In this document: positions 18,344 through 28,661 of the stretch, in pieces
Layout: every line of letters starts with the position of its first letter
Numbering within the stretch: position 1 is the stretch's first letter
Assembly (NCBI RefSeq): GCF_963855985.1
Contig: NW_026973566.1
Location: 4,928,850 to 4,992,849, forward strand
Length of the DNA stretch: 64,000 bases
Source: Ostrinia nubilalis
Lineage: Eukaryota > Arthropoda > Insecta > Lepidoptera > Crambidae
Reading direction: 5' to 3'
Made by a program: the position numbers and the translations under genes
Notes under the pieces: generated by a model
The model's database searches: none
What the model was told of the DNA's origin: nothing
What the model saw: the letters and a program-made list of their open reading frames with translations, nothing else

Positions 18344-18598
18344 TGTCTACGCATCGTCTCGACTCGCCCTCCTGCTGCCCACATCACTACGTGCGCCGGA
18401 AGCCGGGCACAGCACTACAGCGGTCTGCGCGGGCAGCGGGAGGGGCGGCTCTCGGGAGCCGACCACTTGGACTTCCGCCCTCCGCGAACGCGCGTCGCGC
18501 AGCCTTGCATTTCTTGATTTCTTGTAATAACATGAAGAACTACCAGTAAACACCTATAAAATACAGTCCACTCTTTTCATTGAAGACCCTACGCTACA
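18344..18598 (+). repeat. Candidate 3' LTR of the BEL/Pao element
   Basis: The stretch starts TGTCTACGCATCG just after a purine-rich CCCGGGGAGCC and ends ACGCTACA, giving TG...CA termini. It contains CCTATAAAATACAG, a plausible TATA/initiator region. The 5' LTR is not in the window, so the limits cannot be confirmed by comparison. Confidence 0.45.
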
Positions 18599-19249
18599 CT
18601 ATCATATTATTATTATGATACCTTTATAATACTATGTACCTACCTGTTTTGTCTAATAATTGATTAAAGTAAGTAATTAAGAATTACTCATTGTTTTATT
18701 CCTAAAACCAACATCTACCAGCTGACAGAGGTACGTTGACGTTGTATTTTCAGAAATACTTACATTTACCAACTGACGTCGGTAAATCCTAAGACTTACA
18801 CTTAAATCTTAAGATTAACCATAGTTCGAGCTTTTACAGTAACATATACATATTTTTTGTATGGAAGAAATTACGTTTCTGTAAATTTTTCGAAATTCTT
18901 AAACAATGTCAAGATGCCGATCACACATGTTATAAAACAAGTGATTCTGAGTATTTAATGCGAAGATACTTGTCACTTATCTCTGCGTAAATTTAAATCA
19001 AAATTATTCATTTTTGAATACGAGTAGGTACTACCTATCCCAGCTGAACCTGATCTGCTAGTCTGAGGCTCAAACATTGGTTGGTTGAATTGGTTGTTTT
19101 AAAAAAACCACACCCTGTATGTAAAGGTAATAGGTAGGGCAGTAAGCTGTACAATGAGACCTACTAGTTACAAACAAATTAATGAAATTGTTTTAATGCA
19201 TTTTCATTATAATTTATATCAGCTACAGGTTCCAAAACATTACTTTTAG
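18599..19249. other. Non-coding interval before the first host exon
   Basis: AT-rich DNA with no credible ORF. It holds a 146-bp repeat (18,844-18,989) that recurs inverted at 27,906. The last bases (CATTACTTTTAG) are a splice acceptor. Probably an intron of the gene that starts its visible exons at 19,250. Confidence 0.45.
18844..18989 (+). repeat. Dispersed repeat, inverted partner of 27,906-28,051
   Basis: The segment from ATACATATTTTTTGTATGGA to TTATCTCTGCGTA matches the reverse complement of 27,906-28,051 over its whole length with few differences. The two copies face each other about 9 kb apart. Confidence 0.8.
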
Positions 19250-20100
19250 GGTCTGCCGCAGGGTATCAGGTACAACGTGTTCGTGTACTCCTTGATGCAG
19301 CCCTTCGTGCAGATAATCTTGAGCACGAATTTGCCGGACTTAGCCAGGAGCGAGAACGTCATGTACGCAAGGGGGTTCCACCAGCTGAGCAGGCGCTGTG
19401 AGGAGAATGTGGTGGCGCAGGTAATTTGGCTTTGTTGACCTAGATGTAGATTTGATGTATGTAGATACGATACTCCGTCAAAAGATCATCTTGGTGCGCA
19501 GAGCTAAGCATCTTTAATTTATGTGACAGAGACGTGGCGGTGACTGTCAAGCAAACACATACACAGTTCTGTATCTGTGCATAACAATTTTGTAACTGCA
19601 TTGTGATAAAAATCAACTCAATAAGAACTTGAACAGTCTCAATAACCATAACATGACTTCACTTTGCAATCACAGCTCGATAATCCATGTTATGCATTTA
19701 GAAAATTTTGGCCGCCTGTCTTTATGCTATATTTTTGTAAATAAAATGAAATAATAATAAATTGTGGTAGGAAACAAGAAGTGTGGTCTAGTAGGAGATA
19801 AAAATTTTGTGCCTCCGACTAACTTAATATAGGCAGTCCGGAAACTTTTGGACCTTTGGACCTTTTGAACCAGATTAAACGCATTGATCGCCATCGCCAT
19901 CGCGCACGCGGGCTGATCGCGTTGGTTTGGCTGAACCTTCTATATGTATGTATGTATGTCGAAGACTTTTTTATTTGTTTACAGCTATATGAAACGCAGC
20001 GCGTGCGTCGCGACGTAGCTGAATATATGTCAGGTACAGGAGCCCCACTTTGCATTGAAATGTTGCTTGCCATGTTACAGGATACCATTAACCCACCTGG
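19250..20100 (+). CDS. Two exons of an unrecognised spliced gene (19,250-19,420 and 19,985-20,100)
   Basis: Exon a (171 bases, 57 codons) follows the acceptor CATTACTTTTAG and ends GCGCAG|GTAATT. It reads GLPQGIRYNVFVYSLMQPFV and continues ...GFHQLSRRCEENVVAQ. Exon b follows TTTGTTTACAG, reads LYETQRVRRDVAEYMSGTGA and continues to TINPPG, ending CCTGG|GTAAGT in phase 2. Frames join without a stop (phase 0 between a and b). Third-position GC bias and consensus splice sites support real coding. I do not recognise the domain; predicted helices dominate. Upstream exons must lie outside or were lost. Exon b can join exon d (25,243) or exon c (24,472), both phase-compatible. Confidence 0.6.
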
Positions 20101-20283
20101 GTAAGTTTCTTGTAGTATTATCCATAGGGCTTTATTATAGACAGTATTATTTATACAGGGTGACTTTGCAATCAATATCCAAATTTTTAGGACTCAGAAT
20201 CAGTAACTTGTTCGATTTACGTAAAAAAAAAACATTTTTTCATATTTAATTATTTTTATCCTCTGCGCTCGACTTCAAAATTG

Positions 20284-20632
20284 GGGGTCATCCATAAAGT
20301 ACGTCACACGAATTTCATGATTTTTGACCCCCCCCTCCGTCCTTGTCACAGGTGGTCACATTTCTGAGACCCCCCCCCTCCCTAGTGTGACGTCACATGT
20401 TTTGCAATTTCACATCGAAAAATTATTAAATTAACAGCAGTTCCGAAATTAGTTTTATTTCCATTTAATTTAAGTACTTTTTTTATGAAATCAACATTAT
20501 ATCAAATATTTGAAACAATTGAAATGTGATGTCACGAAACTTAGGACCCCTCCCACCCCTTGTCACACCATGTCACACTTTGTCAACCCCCTCCCCCCCT
20601 CTTTACGTGTGACGTACTTTATGGATGACCCC
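20284..20632. mobile_element. 349-bp MITE with GGGGTCATCCATAAAGTACG ends
   Basis: The terminal inverted repeats are about 27 bases and near-perfect, reading GGGGTCATCCATAAAGTACG at the left and its reverse complement at the right. A 3-bp TTG flanks both sides (20,281-20,283 and 20,633-20,635). Interior runs of C and scattered GTCACA motifs are present. No coding capacity. The superfamily is not certain. It lies inside the intron after exon b. Confidence 0.85.
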
Positions 20633-21100
20633 TTGGCACACGTGGATAATTTGCTTCGTTCATTGAAAAAATGCATCACACAGTTAACTACAAAGCTTAA
20701 TAGACATAAATGGTACGCGAGTACCTTACCCTTTAAAAATTTAAGATATGGGTTGGGCACCCACGATTTAGATTTTCAATAAATTTTTTCGCGAAAAATA
20801 CCGTGATTAAAATTAATTAAGATAAAGTTGTATTGTTAAATTGTTGTATGGAACTTATTAAAAAAATTGAATACTGATTACAAGATCATCCTGTATAAAT
20901 ATGTTTTATTCATTTAGTTGCCCCGTATGTTAAGAATTAATTCAGTTCTCGGTAAAAACCGAAATAATTATCTTCATATTAAGAATTTAATTTGCATGCA
21001 CTTAAACTTTTTTTTTATTTAATAAAAGAAAAGTAGTTATTTTGCTTTTGCACAAATTACATAGTCGCGCTTTTGCACAAATTACATACGCCTGCATACG

Positions 21101-21242
21101 CCCGTATTCACAAACGATGCTTGCTTAAGTGAAGCAACAAATCGAACGAACAGCGTTGAATACAGCTTTGTGAATAGTTGGTGTGTCACCCTGTGCGTCC
21201 ACGCGCACTGTGAGACCTCATAATAATATTTGTGAATACGGG
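21101..21242. mobile_element. 142-bp MITE with CCCGTATTCACAAA ends
   Basis: CCCGTATTCACAAA at the left and TTTGTGAATACGGG at the right form perfect 14-base inverted repeats. The interior is short and non-coding. It is intronic. Confidence 0.75.
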
Positions 21243-21368
21243 TGATAGTCGCGTTCCTCGGATGGCGGATCAGCCGGTCCGACCCCTTCACCGTTCGGCT
21301 ATCGTGGCTTCGTGCTCGAGTTGATCAAGTACACTAAAAATAATAGATTAATTTAAAAATTATAGAGT

Positions 21369-21649
21369 CCACGAAGACGCGCCCAACCACTTTTTGGTTG
21401 AGGGAACCGCGGGGTGCGGGGAGTTTGATTTGAGTGCTGTATTATTTAATAATATTGGCGAGGTTGGACATGGAAATAAATAAATTAAAATTAATTAGAG
21501 CAACCCTGAAGGGCAGCCTTACACGAACTCAGAATATTATAAGTACAGTGACTGAAATCTCAGACGAAGAGACTACATTAGGAAACTCCCCGCACGACCC
21601 GGACCCCGCGCTTCCCACGCCCAAAAAGTGGTGGGGCGCGTCTTCGTAG
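21369..21649. repeat. Fold-back element with about 29-bp arms and a short Gag-like ORF start
   Basis: CCACGAAGACGCGCCCAACC at the left and the matching reverse complement at the right (27 of 29 bases) enclose about 220 bases. A + strand ORF (21,434-21,649) contains MEINKLKLIRATLKGSLTRT, resembling the start of some LTR-element Gag proteins, then an acidic stretch. Outer bases next to the arms (CGCGGGGT, GCGGGGAGTTT) also pair partly. Confidence 0.6.
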
Positions 21650-21889
21650 ATGAAACGATCTATAATAATTTTGGAAACAGCTTAGTTCTTTTCTTTTAAA
21701 ATCTTTGCTCATTTATGATTTTCATTAAATAGGTTTATTAAAACTTCATTTTATATTCGTCTTGGTAAACTCAGTGTTTTAATTGATAATTTCGTCTAAT
21801 TTATTCGAATTACTCAGTATTTTGTTGTCGTAAAATATTACATGAATTGTTATTAATTTATTAAATAAAGAACCAAATACTAAATTAAC

Positions 21890-24455
21890 ATATCGCACCT
21901 TTAAAGTTAAACCGTTACTAAACGAATTTTTCGCAAAAATGAGTTATCAACGCCATCTTACTAAAGGACACGTAAACTACAAGATAAAATAGACCACTTC
22001 TTCAAAATTGCCTTCTAACGCCATCTAGCGTTAAAGCATAACGTTACTAAGCCAAACTTTGAACGGCTCGCTAAATACAATAACGGGTCTATGCAAGTAA
22101 GAACGTGTTTGTTGCGGAGTGATGACGAAAGTTTAAATTCATAGTGTGATTATTTGGATAGTAACGGCCGTTCGTCACAAAAAAGGTAAGTTGTTTAGTT
22201 TTTTTAATGAGTAAAGTGTGACTATATGTTTAAACACAGTTTTCGTTTAAAAAAATACACAATTCATTATAAAATTTCTTTGGTAAACGGTAACAGTTGG
22301 TATAGTCACAGTTTGCCTTTATTTTTTTAGGTACTTATCTAATAATATTTATCACTAAAGGGTGCCTATTTCGTTAATTACAGTTTTTCAATAAGCAATG
22401 AGAAAATTTTATGATAGGTATGCCTAGTTACAATAGTGAAACAATTTTTTTAGTCTATAATAAAATATAGATTAAAAGCATTTATTTGCTCCAGGTGATG
22501 TCGTATTTCCGGAACCCACGTTTGGCTCGCATTATGGAAGCTGTGGACGCTAAAAAAGATTCCTCATGTTTCGAAGAACCCAAGCAAACATTTATGGATG
22601 AACTTAATATAATTTTAACTATAATTTTACACAAGATGCAAATCTGATACGTCATTCCGATCCGCGGCTTGCGCCAGTTCTCGTTCGCGAAGGAGAGCGG
22701 CGTGAGGCTTTTGTCAACTGCCGCAACATCACGATGCATTCCGCATTCATTGGTAAGGAAATAATCCCTGAGACTGCACACTTCACGGTTGTGGAGGTTC
22801 TTGGCATTTAAGAAGCCTCGACCTCCCCACTTCCGTGGAATATACAGTCTCATTACAGATGAGCGCGGATGTAACATGCGATGTTGTGTGAGCTGCTGAC
22901 GTACCTTCCTATCCAGGGCGTTAAGCTCAGTCAGAGTCCATCTTAGTATGCCGAAGGAGTGTATTAGTAGAGGCATCACCCAACCGTTGAAAGCTCTTGC
23001 TTTGTTGCCACCAGACAAAAGGCTATTAAGAACTTTTGTCAGTCGGCTTCAAAAGCGTTCTTTCACCGATTTTTTATGTCTTCTACCGATATAACTAACG
23101 ATTCTGACATACCAAGATACTTATAGGTCTCAGTTTCGGACAGAGATTTGAGTGTCATTGTCTCAGAAAGTTGTAAATTCGGAGACTTCACAACTTTTCC
23201 CGGTCTACATGTAAGACCGCACACTTGTCTACACCAAACTCCATCCTGATGGCGTTGCTAAATACCTGTGTGGTTTTTAGCAACTTCACCAGGTCTTGTC
23301 GTTTTGTTGCGAACAACTTGAGATCATCCATGTAGAGCAGGTGACTAATGACCTCACCCCCTCTTCGTAGCCGATAACTAAGATTCAGTGCTAGGCAGAA
23401 CCACAAGGGACTCAAACTGCCACCCTGGAAATGCCTCGCTCAATCCTTATGAAGTTCAATGGATCAGGAGACCTCTCACCACCACCTGGCTGCCGAAGGA
23501 CTGTAGTCCACTGCCCCATGCATGAGCATAAGCGTAAAAAGGATCTCAGAGTTGCATCTACCTTATACAACTCTAAGATCCTCTCCCGCCATGATTGAGG
23601 CACCGAATCATAGGCCTTCTTATAGTCAATCCAGGCAGCAGAGAGAGCTTTCCTGCTCCGCCGAACTTGTTGGCTAATGGTTATGTCTATGAGGAGAAGA
23701 TCTTTAGTACCACGAGACTCAACCTTACATCCATTCTGAGCAGTGGCCACAAAATATTGTTCATCATTTTTATTATTAAGTGATTTAAGGTAGATATCAA
23801 CTAAGGTTGTTCACAACCTTTCGAGGGTAGGGAAATAATGCTGAGATTGTTACTTGAGTTTAATATATTTTTTATGTTTTTTTTTGTAATTGTTAGGTGT
23901 GTTTTTTTCTTATTTGTTATCAGTCATACTTCCTATGATTTAAAGGTACAAAATGTCTTAAGACTGATTAATAAATAACTAGGCTAAATGCTTTTATGGA
24001 TATCTTTAATTTGTCATAAAATATTGTTGATTTCGAATGTTTGTTATTTTTTTAATATTTTAACATCATCACAAATACCTACTCTATGATATAAAATTTA
24101 AATGTATAATAATATCACCAATATCATTGAAATTTAAATAGTTTTCAATATAGTAACATTATTTGGACTGCAATTTGAATAGTAATTTATTTAAAAATGA
24201 AAAAATAGTAAATGGTAAAGTGTGACTATAATTATATAAATCAAAATAAATAATACTATACATAAAAATATTTTATATTTGTAAATCACACAACATAGCA
24301 TTAGCACATATCTATCATATAACTCATTAAGAAGCCTTAAAATACTATTTCCTTTGACTGTATTGAAAAAAAACATTGACTTTTTTCTTATTTTGGCTCT
24401 CCTGCAAAATTTCATAATTTCGTTTAGTAACGGTTTAAATTTAAAGGTGCGATAT
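21890..24455. mobile_element. TIR element A of the ATATCGCAC family (2.57 kb)
   Basis: Both ends begin ATATCGCACCTTTAAA and stay inverted-repeat for about 37 bases with one mismatch. ATAT may be a 4-bp target duplication or part of the terminus. The left subterminal region has GAGTTATCAACGCCATCT and the right has the complement of CAGGAGAGC; both motifs recur in elements B, C and D. The interior contains a degenerate reverse transcriptase on -. The right end lies about 15 bases before the exon c acceptor. A near-identical copy is element B at 41,849-44,423. Confidence 0.88.
22482..23770 (-). pseudogene. Degenerate non-LTR reverse transcriptase inside element A
   Basis: Pieces in several frames give AAWIDYKKAYDSVPQSW (motif A region), then SPLWFCLALNLSYRL, the catalytic YMDDLKLFA, MEFGVDKCAVLH, and finally LRWTLTELNALDRKVRQQL with IPRKWGGRGFLNAKNL. 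This block order resembles R2/R4-type LINE reverse transcriptases, a guess from memory. Frameshifts and small deletions separate the pieces, for example the loss of the PLRTLLKDSG segment that element B retains. No endonuclease was recognised. Confidence 0.75.
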
Positions 24456-24471
24456 AATTAAAACGTTTCAG

Positions 24472-24646
24472 GGACAGATCCGAACAAATTGCTCAGGCAT
24501 TGAACCGGATGGCCTTAAATACCGATGCAGGGACAGAGGACAATAATTATAACACTCCCCAGATGCGGGTCACTGTTAATGTCCGATTTCATGGAAAAGT
24601 AATTATAATGAGATGGGATGACGATATGGTGGATATTACTTATTAA
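24472..24646 (+). CDS. Alternative terminal exon c of the unrecognised gene
   Basis: It follows the acceptor ACGTTTCAG and joins exon b in phase, giving G-DRSEQIAQALNRMALNT, and ends VIIMRWDDDMVDITY-TAA. No donor in the phase needed for exon d occurs before the stop, so c would end the protein and compete with d. Only about 15 bases separate the acceptor from the end of transposon A, so branch point and pyrimidine tract may have been replaced. Confidence 0.45.
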
Positions 24647-25242
24647 TTGATTCACCATACATTCTATCAGAATTGGTACAAATTAAATGTATGTTGTTGT
24701 GTGTTAATTTTTTTTAGTGGTAGCAAGTTGGGTTAAGTAACTTTAGAGAACCTCTGCATTGGTAGTTAATGTTAGGCGCCTTCAAAATGATTAAAATTTT
24801 GGAGGATTTGGAGTCGCCGTTCACAGACAGAAGGCTGCGAGAGCTAAGGAGGACACTGAGTTTCGATTGAATATAACTTTTATTTGCACACCAAAAGTTA
24901 GGGGGCTGAAATTTGATTCACCCAATTTTAGGGTATAGCATCCTTCAACCACAATATTAATTCAGTTCACTTGATCTTTTAGGACACACAAAAAACACAC
25001 ACACGCACTGATTTGCATGTATCCATCTTTTTTTAGTGTACTTGATCCATGTTTCAGTAAGTAGGCATTCTACAATTTTTTAGTTCATGATTTTGTTAAT
25101 CTTGTAGTTTAATAATTTTAATTGCTCATTGATTGATCAGAGGAATCATAATTCTTACTTATTTCTGTATACGATGTATTAGAGTAACGACATTATTTTC
25201 AAATCGCTGTCTATCATAACAATGTTTTTATATTATTTATAG

Positions 25243-25954
25243 GCCATCCGCTGATGTAAACGGAGGTCTGGGTGCCATGAATGCTGTTTATAACCCAGTC
25301 CGACTTAATCAACCTGGCGGAAGTCAGCGTAGGAAAAATGGTAGAATTCATATTAACTTGCCCAGGATCGATAGTCATCCAGCGATCAACGTAATACTAT
25401 ACCACCGCGGCCCTTTGACCACGTTGTACAGGTCGCCGACTAGCGGCGCGTGTATGAAGCGAAACCTCCTGCTGTTCAGGGTGGGGGACTTCGACAACAG
25501 CCAATATCGTAACACAATCACTTCGTTCATCAGCGAGGGCCTCAGATACAGGGTCTTGCTAAGCAGACATTATCACGTCGAGCAATTCTTTGCTGATATT
25601 ATGCTTCTGCACAAAACTTGTGCTAGAAACTCCGTGAACACTGTTTTGATGTTCACACGCTTAAATTATAGAGAAGATGGATTCAGGGAAATCTTAAACC
25701 ATGCTCTGGCTAATGATATTGTAGCCAATCTGACCAGTGCTCGTGATGTGCACCAAATAATTGCTGAATTCACGAACAGGCGTGTCCCTCCGCCTGGAAA
25801 GCCGCTATATGACATTAAGGCTGAATATTTTTTGGCTGCGAGGCGCCAGGACACGGTGATCGTTGTATGCATTGATCCTAGGAAATATTCACTTTTCAAC
25901 CCAGACAATCTAGAGGAATATTATAATGTTTTCCCTACTTTTTCTTGTAATTAG
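25243..25954 (+). CDS. Large exon d (237 codons) of the unrecognised gene; possible viral capsid ancestry
   Basis: The exon follows the acceptor TATTATTTATAG in the phase matching exon b. It reads PSADVNGGLGAMNAVYNPVR and runs openly to a TAG at 25,954. It could also start by itself at the ATG 25,277 (225 aa). Blocks include NLLLFRVGDFDNSQYRNTIT, YHVEQFFADIML, NSVNTVLMFTRLNYREDGF and NPDNLEEYYNVFPTF. The order and spacing of the middle blocks remind me of the N-terminal half of baculovirus VP39-type capsid proteins. This is a weak, memory-based resemblance that needs a profile search. The long intact frame amid decayed transposons suggests selection. Confidence 0.6.
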
Positions 25955-26440
25955 TACCTACCTTAGCTTATGTTTAGTTTATTTTTTTTATATCTCCTTC
26001 TTTTAAAATTTCAATACCGACGATTGGGGTTTCTTGCATTATCATTGTGTACCTTGGCCTATAAACGTACTAGTTTCGAAATTGAAGCCGCATTTGAAAT
26101 CAACACCACTTTGTCAAAGAATAATACTTTACCGTACAAGATGTTCTTTCCAAAAACGTATTATTAATAATGGGATAACCTTAATCCAACTTGCTGCCAT
26201 CAAAAATATGATAAAAATTTAAGTTTCGCTAAGCTCAAATCCAAAAGAGCTTGAAGTTTTCGAATATACCTACCTACCTATTTATAAGAAACTGGTAACC
26301 GCCATTTGAAAATGACAGGGTTGTCGAGCAGTAAGATTTCGAATGTGAAAGTACGTACTAAAATTCTTTAAAATGTTTGTCATTTTTATTTTATCAACTT
26401 AACAAACCAAATGTATTATTTTAAGTAGTCTCTCTTAAGC
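25955..26440. other. 3' flank of exon d, nothing recognised
   Basis: AT-rich DNA. No clear polyadenylation signal is placed with confidence, and no ORF is credible. Confidence 0.4.
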
Positions 26441-27087
26441 GTTCATTTGAAGCACTGAAACAACTGCTCAAGTATTGAATAAAAACCTATGTCGCTGGTG
26501 TATGTTGAGTCCAATACATTTTTTAGAGCTTCGTTGGATCTGCGTTTACTCAAATTATCATCATTAAAAGGAGTGTCAATAACAGCTAAGATTAGAATAT
26601 TACCAATCCTAAAGTAGTAACTCTTTGGTAATATCGATAAAACAATACATTTCGGCCAGACCATTTCAGACTAAAATGACGAACGTATTGGCATTGAATT
26701 GTCTTCCGAAGATTTGAGTAATTATCAAATCATTAAGTCGTAATTTTACAAGAAATATATCAAAGAAGATATGGTCTGCTTCCAGCAGAGCCCAAAAGAC
26801 ATTTTTGCACCAGAATTCGCATTGGCTAGACTCTGAAATTGTCTGGCCGAATTGTAAAAATATAGATTTAAACAATGTTTTTTACCGAGTTAACACAACG
26901 CATAGACAACGTTAATACTGAGGAAGACGCTCCAGTTGATGAGACTGCGGAAGTAGATGTGCAACCATCGACTTTTAGTATAAATAAAAAACCTTTTGAA
27001 GATTTATGCAAAATTCTTCTTCTGCAGAAGAAGAGGCGCTCTCTAACACTTTTAGATCATTCTGAGGAGGAATTAGTTTACGCTTTA
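26441..27087. other. Unrecognised stretch with short ORFs on both strands
   Basis: On -, 26,443-26,664 and 26,666-26,875 are open, with FGQTISESSQCEFWCKNVFW and SYYFRIGNILILAVIDTPFN segments. On +, a frame from 26,875 (MFFTELTQRIDNVNTEEDAP..EELVYAL) runs until the putative LTR at 27,088 interrupts it. No family was recognised, and it may be a decayed transposon or gene piece. Confidence 0.3.
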
Positions 27088-27321
27088 TGTTGTCTACTCA
27101 CGGACATTGCCCGCGGGCGGCGTGACCGGAGGGAGCGGCGAGCGTTCGGCGAACGAACGAGCAATGTTCGGTTCGCGAGCGAACATCGAAGAAGACGATC
27201 CTGACGCACTCTCTTCAACGACTTTGCACAAAACGGTCTCGATAACATTGTTAATTATTTATACCGAATAGACAACTAATTGTATACAGTCCACTCTTTC
27301 ATTTAATTAACTTCTACTACA
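27088..27321 (+). repeat. Possible solo LTR related to the BEL/Pao LTR
   Basis: It starts TGTTGTCTACTCACGG and contains TACAGTCCACTCTTTCATT, which is almost the same as a block in the putative LTR at 18,344-18,598, and ends CTTCTACTACA. The middle differs. No target duplication was found, so it may be only a fragment. Confidence 0.35.
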
Positions 27322-28661
27322 CTCACTATCGAAGTAACAATGTGCTAAACTGAAAGAGTCTAACAAAACGAAATTAGCGACTACCTATAATCAAAGAACT
27401 GTTCCAAAACGAAGAACAGTATGAAATAGTAGACAATCTTTTAATTTAAAACTGTGTCTACCTGAAGATAAACGTTAGCGCTAGTTACATCATGTAATTT
27501 GTCAAAATGGCAATATCGCAATTTGAGATTCATTCTCGCTTCAGAGAGTATTTATGGGCTTCCATCCTATCAAGAGCTTCTGGAAACAAAAAAAACTTGT
27601 TATCCTTCAGAGAGAGATGATATTTGTGTGAGTTATCAATGATGGACATATTGTAAATTGGGCAACCTCTCGTATAAGCTACTTTTTGACGGCCAGCGGA
27701 CCTATACATACAACGTTGTATTAAGTATTTCCCTTAATTTTTTTTTATTTTAGTAAAAGTTGATGCATACGAGCGCGCGCGAGTGCGAGTCGTTGTTATG
27801 TGTCATCAAAAGTGTCCCTTATACACCATATTGTAATTCTGGCAATTTTTCGTGGAAATATTAAATATAAAAAAATCTATTTTTCAACCCTCGATAACTC
27901 AAAAGTACGCAGAGATAAGTGACAAGTATCTTCGCATGAAATACTCAGAATCACTTGTTTTATAACATGTGTGATCGGCATCTTGACATCGTTAAAGAAT
28001 TTCGAAAAATTGACAGAAACGTAATTTATTCCATACAAAAAATATGTATATATTTTTTTTACTACGAAATAGACGTCTTAGGATTGTAATATTTTTTTGC
28101 CTTATTAGTTATCATAGCAGTAACCATCAAAAAAATGTTCGTGCCTCTAGCATCAATGTCCATGTTTTATTAAATCGGGACCACTGTGCGCCGCACACTG
28201 GATCGAGCCCATACAAGGCGTTGGACATCGCTTCCTTTCTCAATGTTTTTAAAATAAAATAAGATTGCGTCAACGTAGCGACTTCAAATTTTTACAGTGT
28301 AAGGTTGACAAGTTTATCTTTCTAATTTGGTAGGTTTTACTTATTAAATGGCAATTAATATAGGTGAAAAAAAATCTCAAAATATAGTGATGAAAAACTT
28401 GTATTTATTGTTAAATTAAAAGCAAATACTTACTTATTTTGGTCTATTTCCATATTTAAAGAGTGACATAATCTAACAATACCCTAAATTTATTCTCATT
28501 GAGTGTTAAAATTATGAAACAAATATTTTTGTAAACGCCTGATTTTTTATTGCACACAATCACTTTATTCGATTTTATCGAGCTTGATTTCATAATATTC
28601 TGTTAACTGTTAGATACATACAAATGCAATTTTATAGGGTGATAAAATACCTTTAATTTAA
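27322..28661. other. Non-coding AT-rich interval
   Basis: No gene was found. It contains the repeat 27,906-28,051 and low-complexity A/T runs. A short open frame at 28,044-28,262 is not credible. Confidence 0.4.
27906..28051 (-). repeat. Dispersed repeat, inverted partner of 18,844-18,989
   Basis: TACGCAGAGATAAGTGACAA through to CCATACAAAAAATATGTAT is the reverse complement of the 18.8-kb copy with few mismatches. Confidence 0.8.

Larger units (their letters stand above)
10867..18598 (+). mobile_element. BEL/Pao LTR retrotransposon, 5'-truncated, split by a LINE
   Basis: Pol coding DNA runs from the palindrome edge to 11,642 and resumes at 16,694, with the intervening 5 kb being a Jockey-type LINE. 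RNase H and integrase are recognisable on the two sides. Gag, protease and most of the RT are absent, so the copy is truncated on the left. A candidate 3' LTR follows at 18,344-18,598. Confidence 0.85.

Noticed and set aside
26443..26875. Two adjacent - strand frames as a possible single broken gene
   Set aside because: No recognisable motif and AT-rich composition; kept only as unrecognised DNA.
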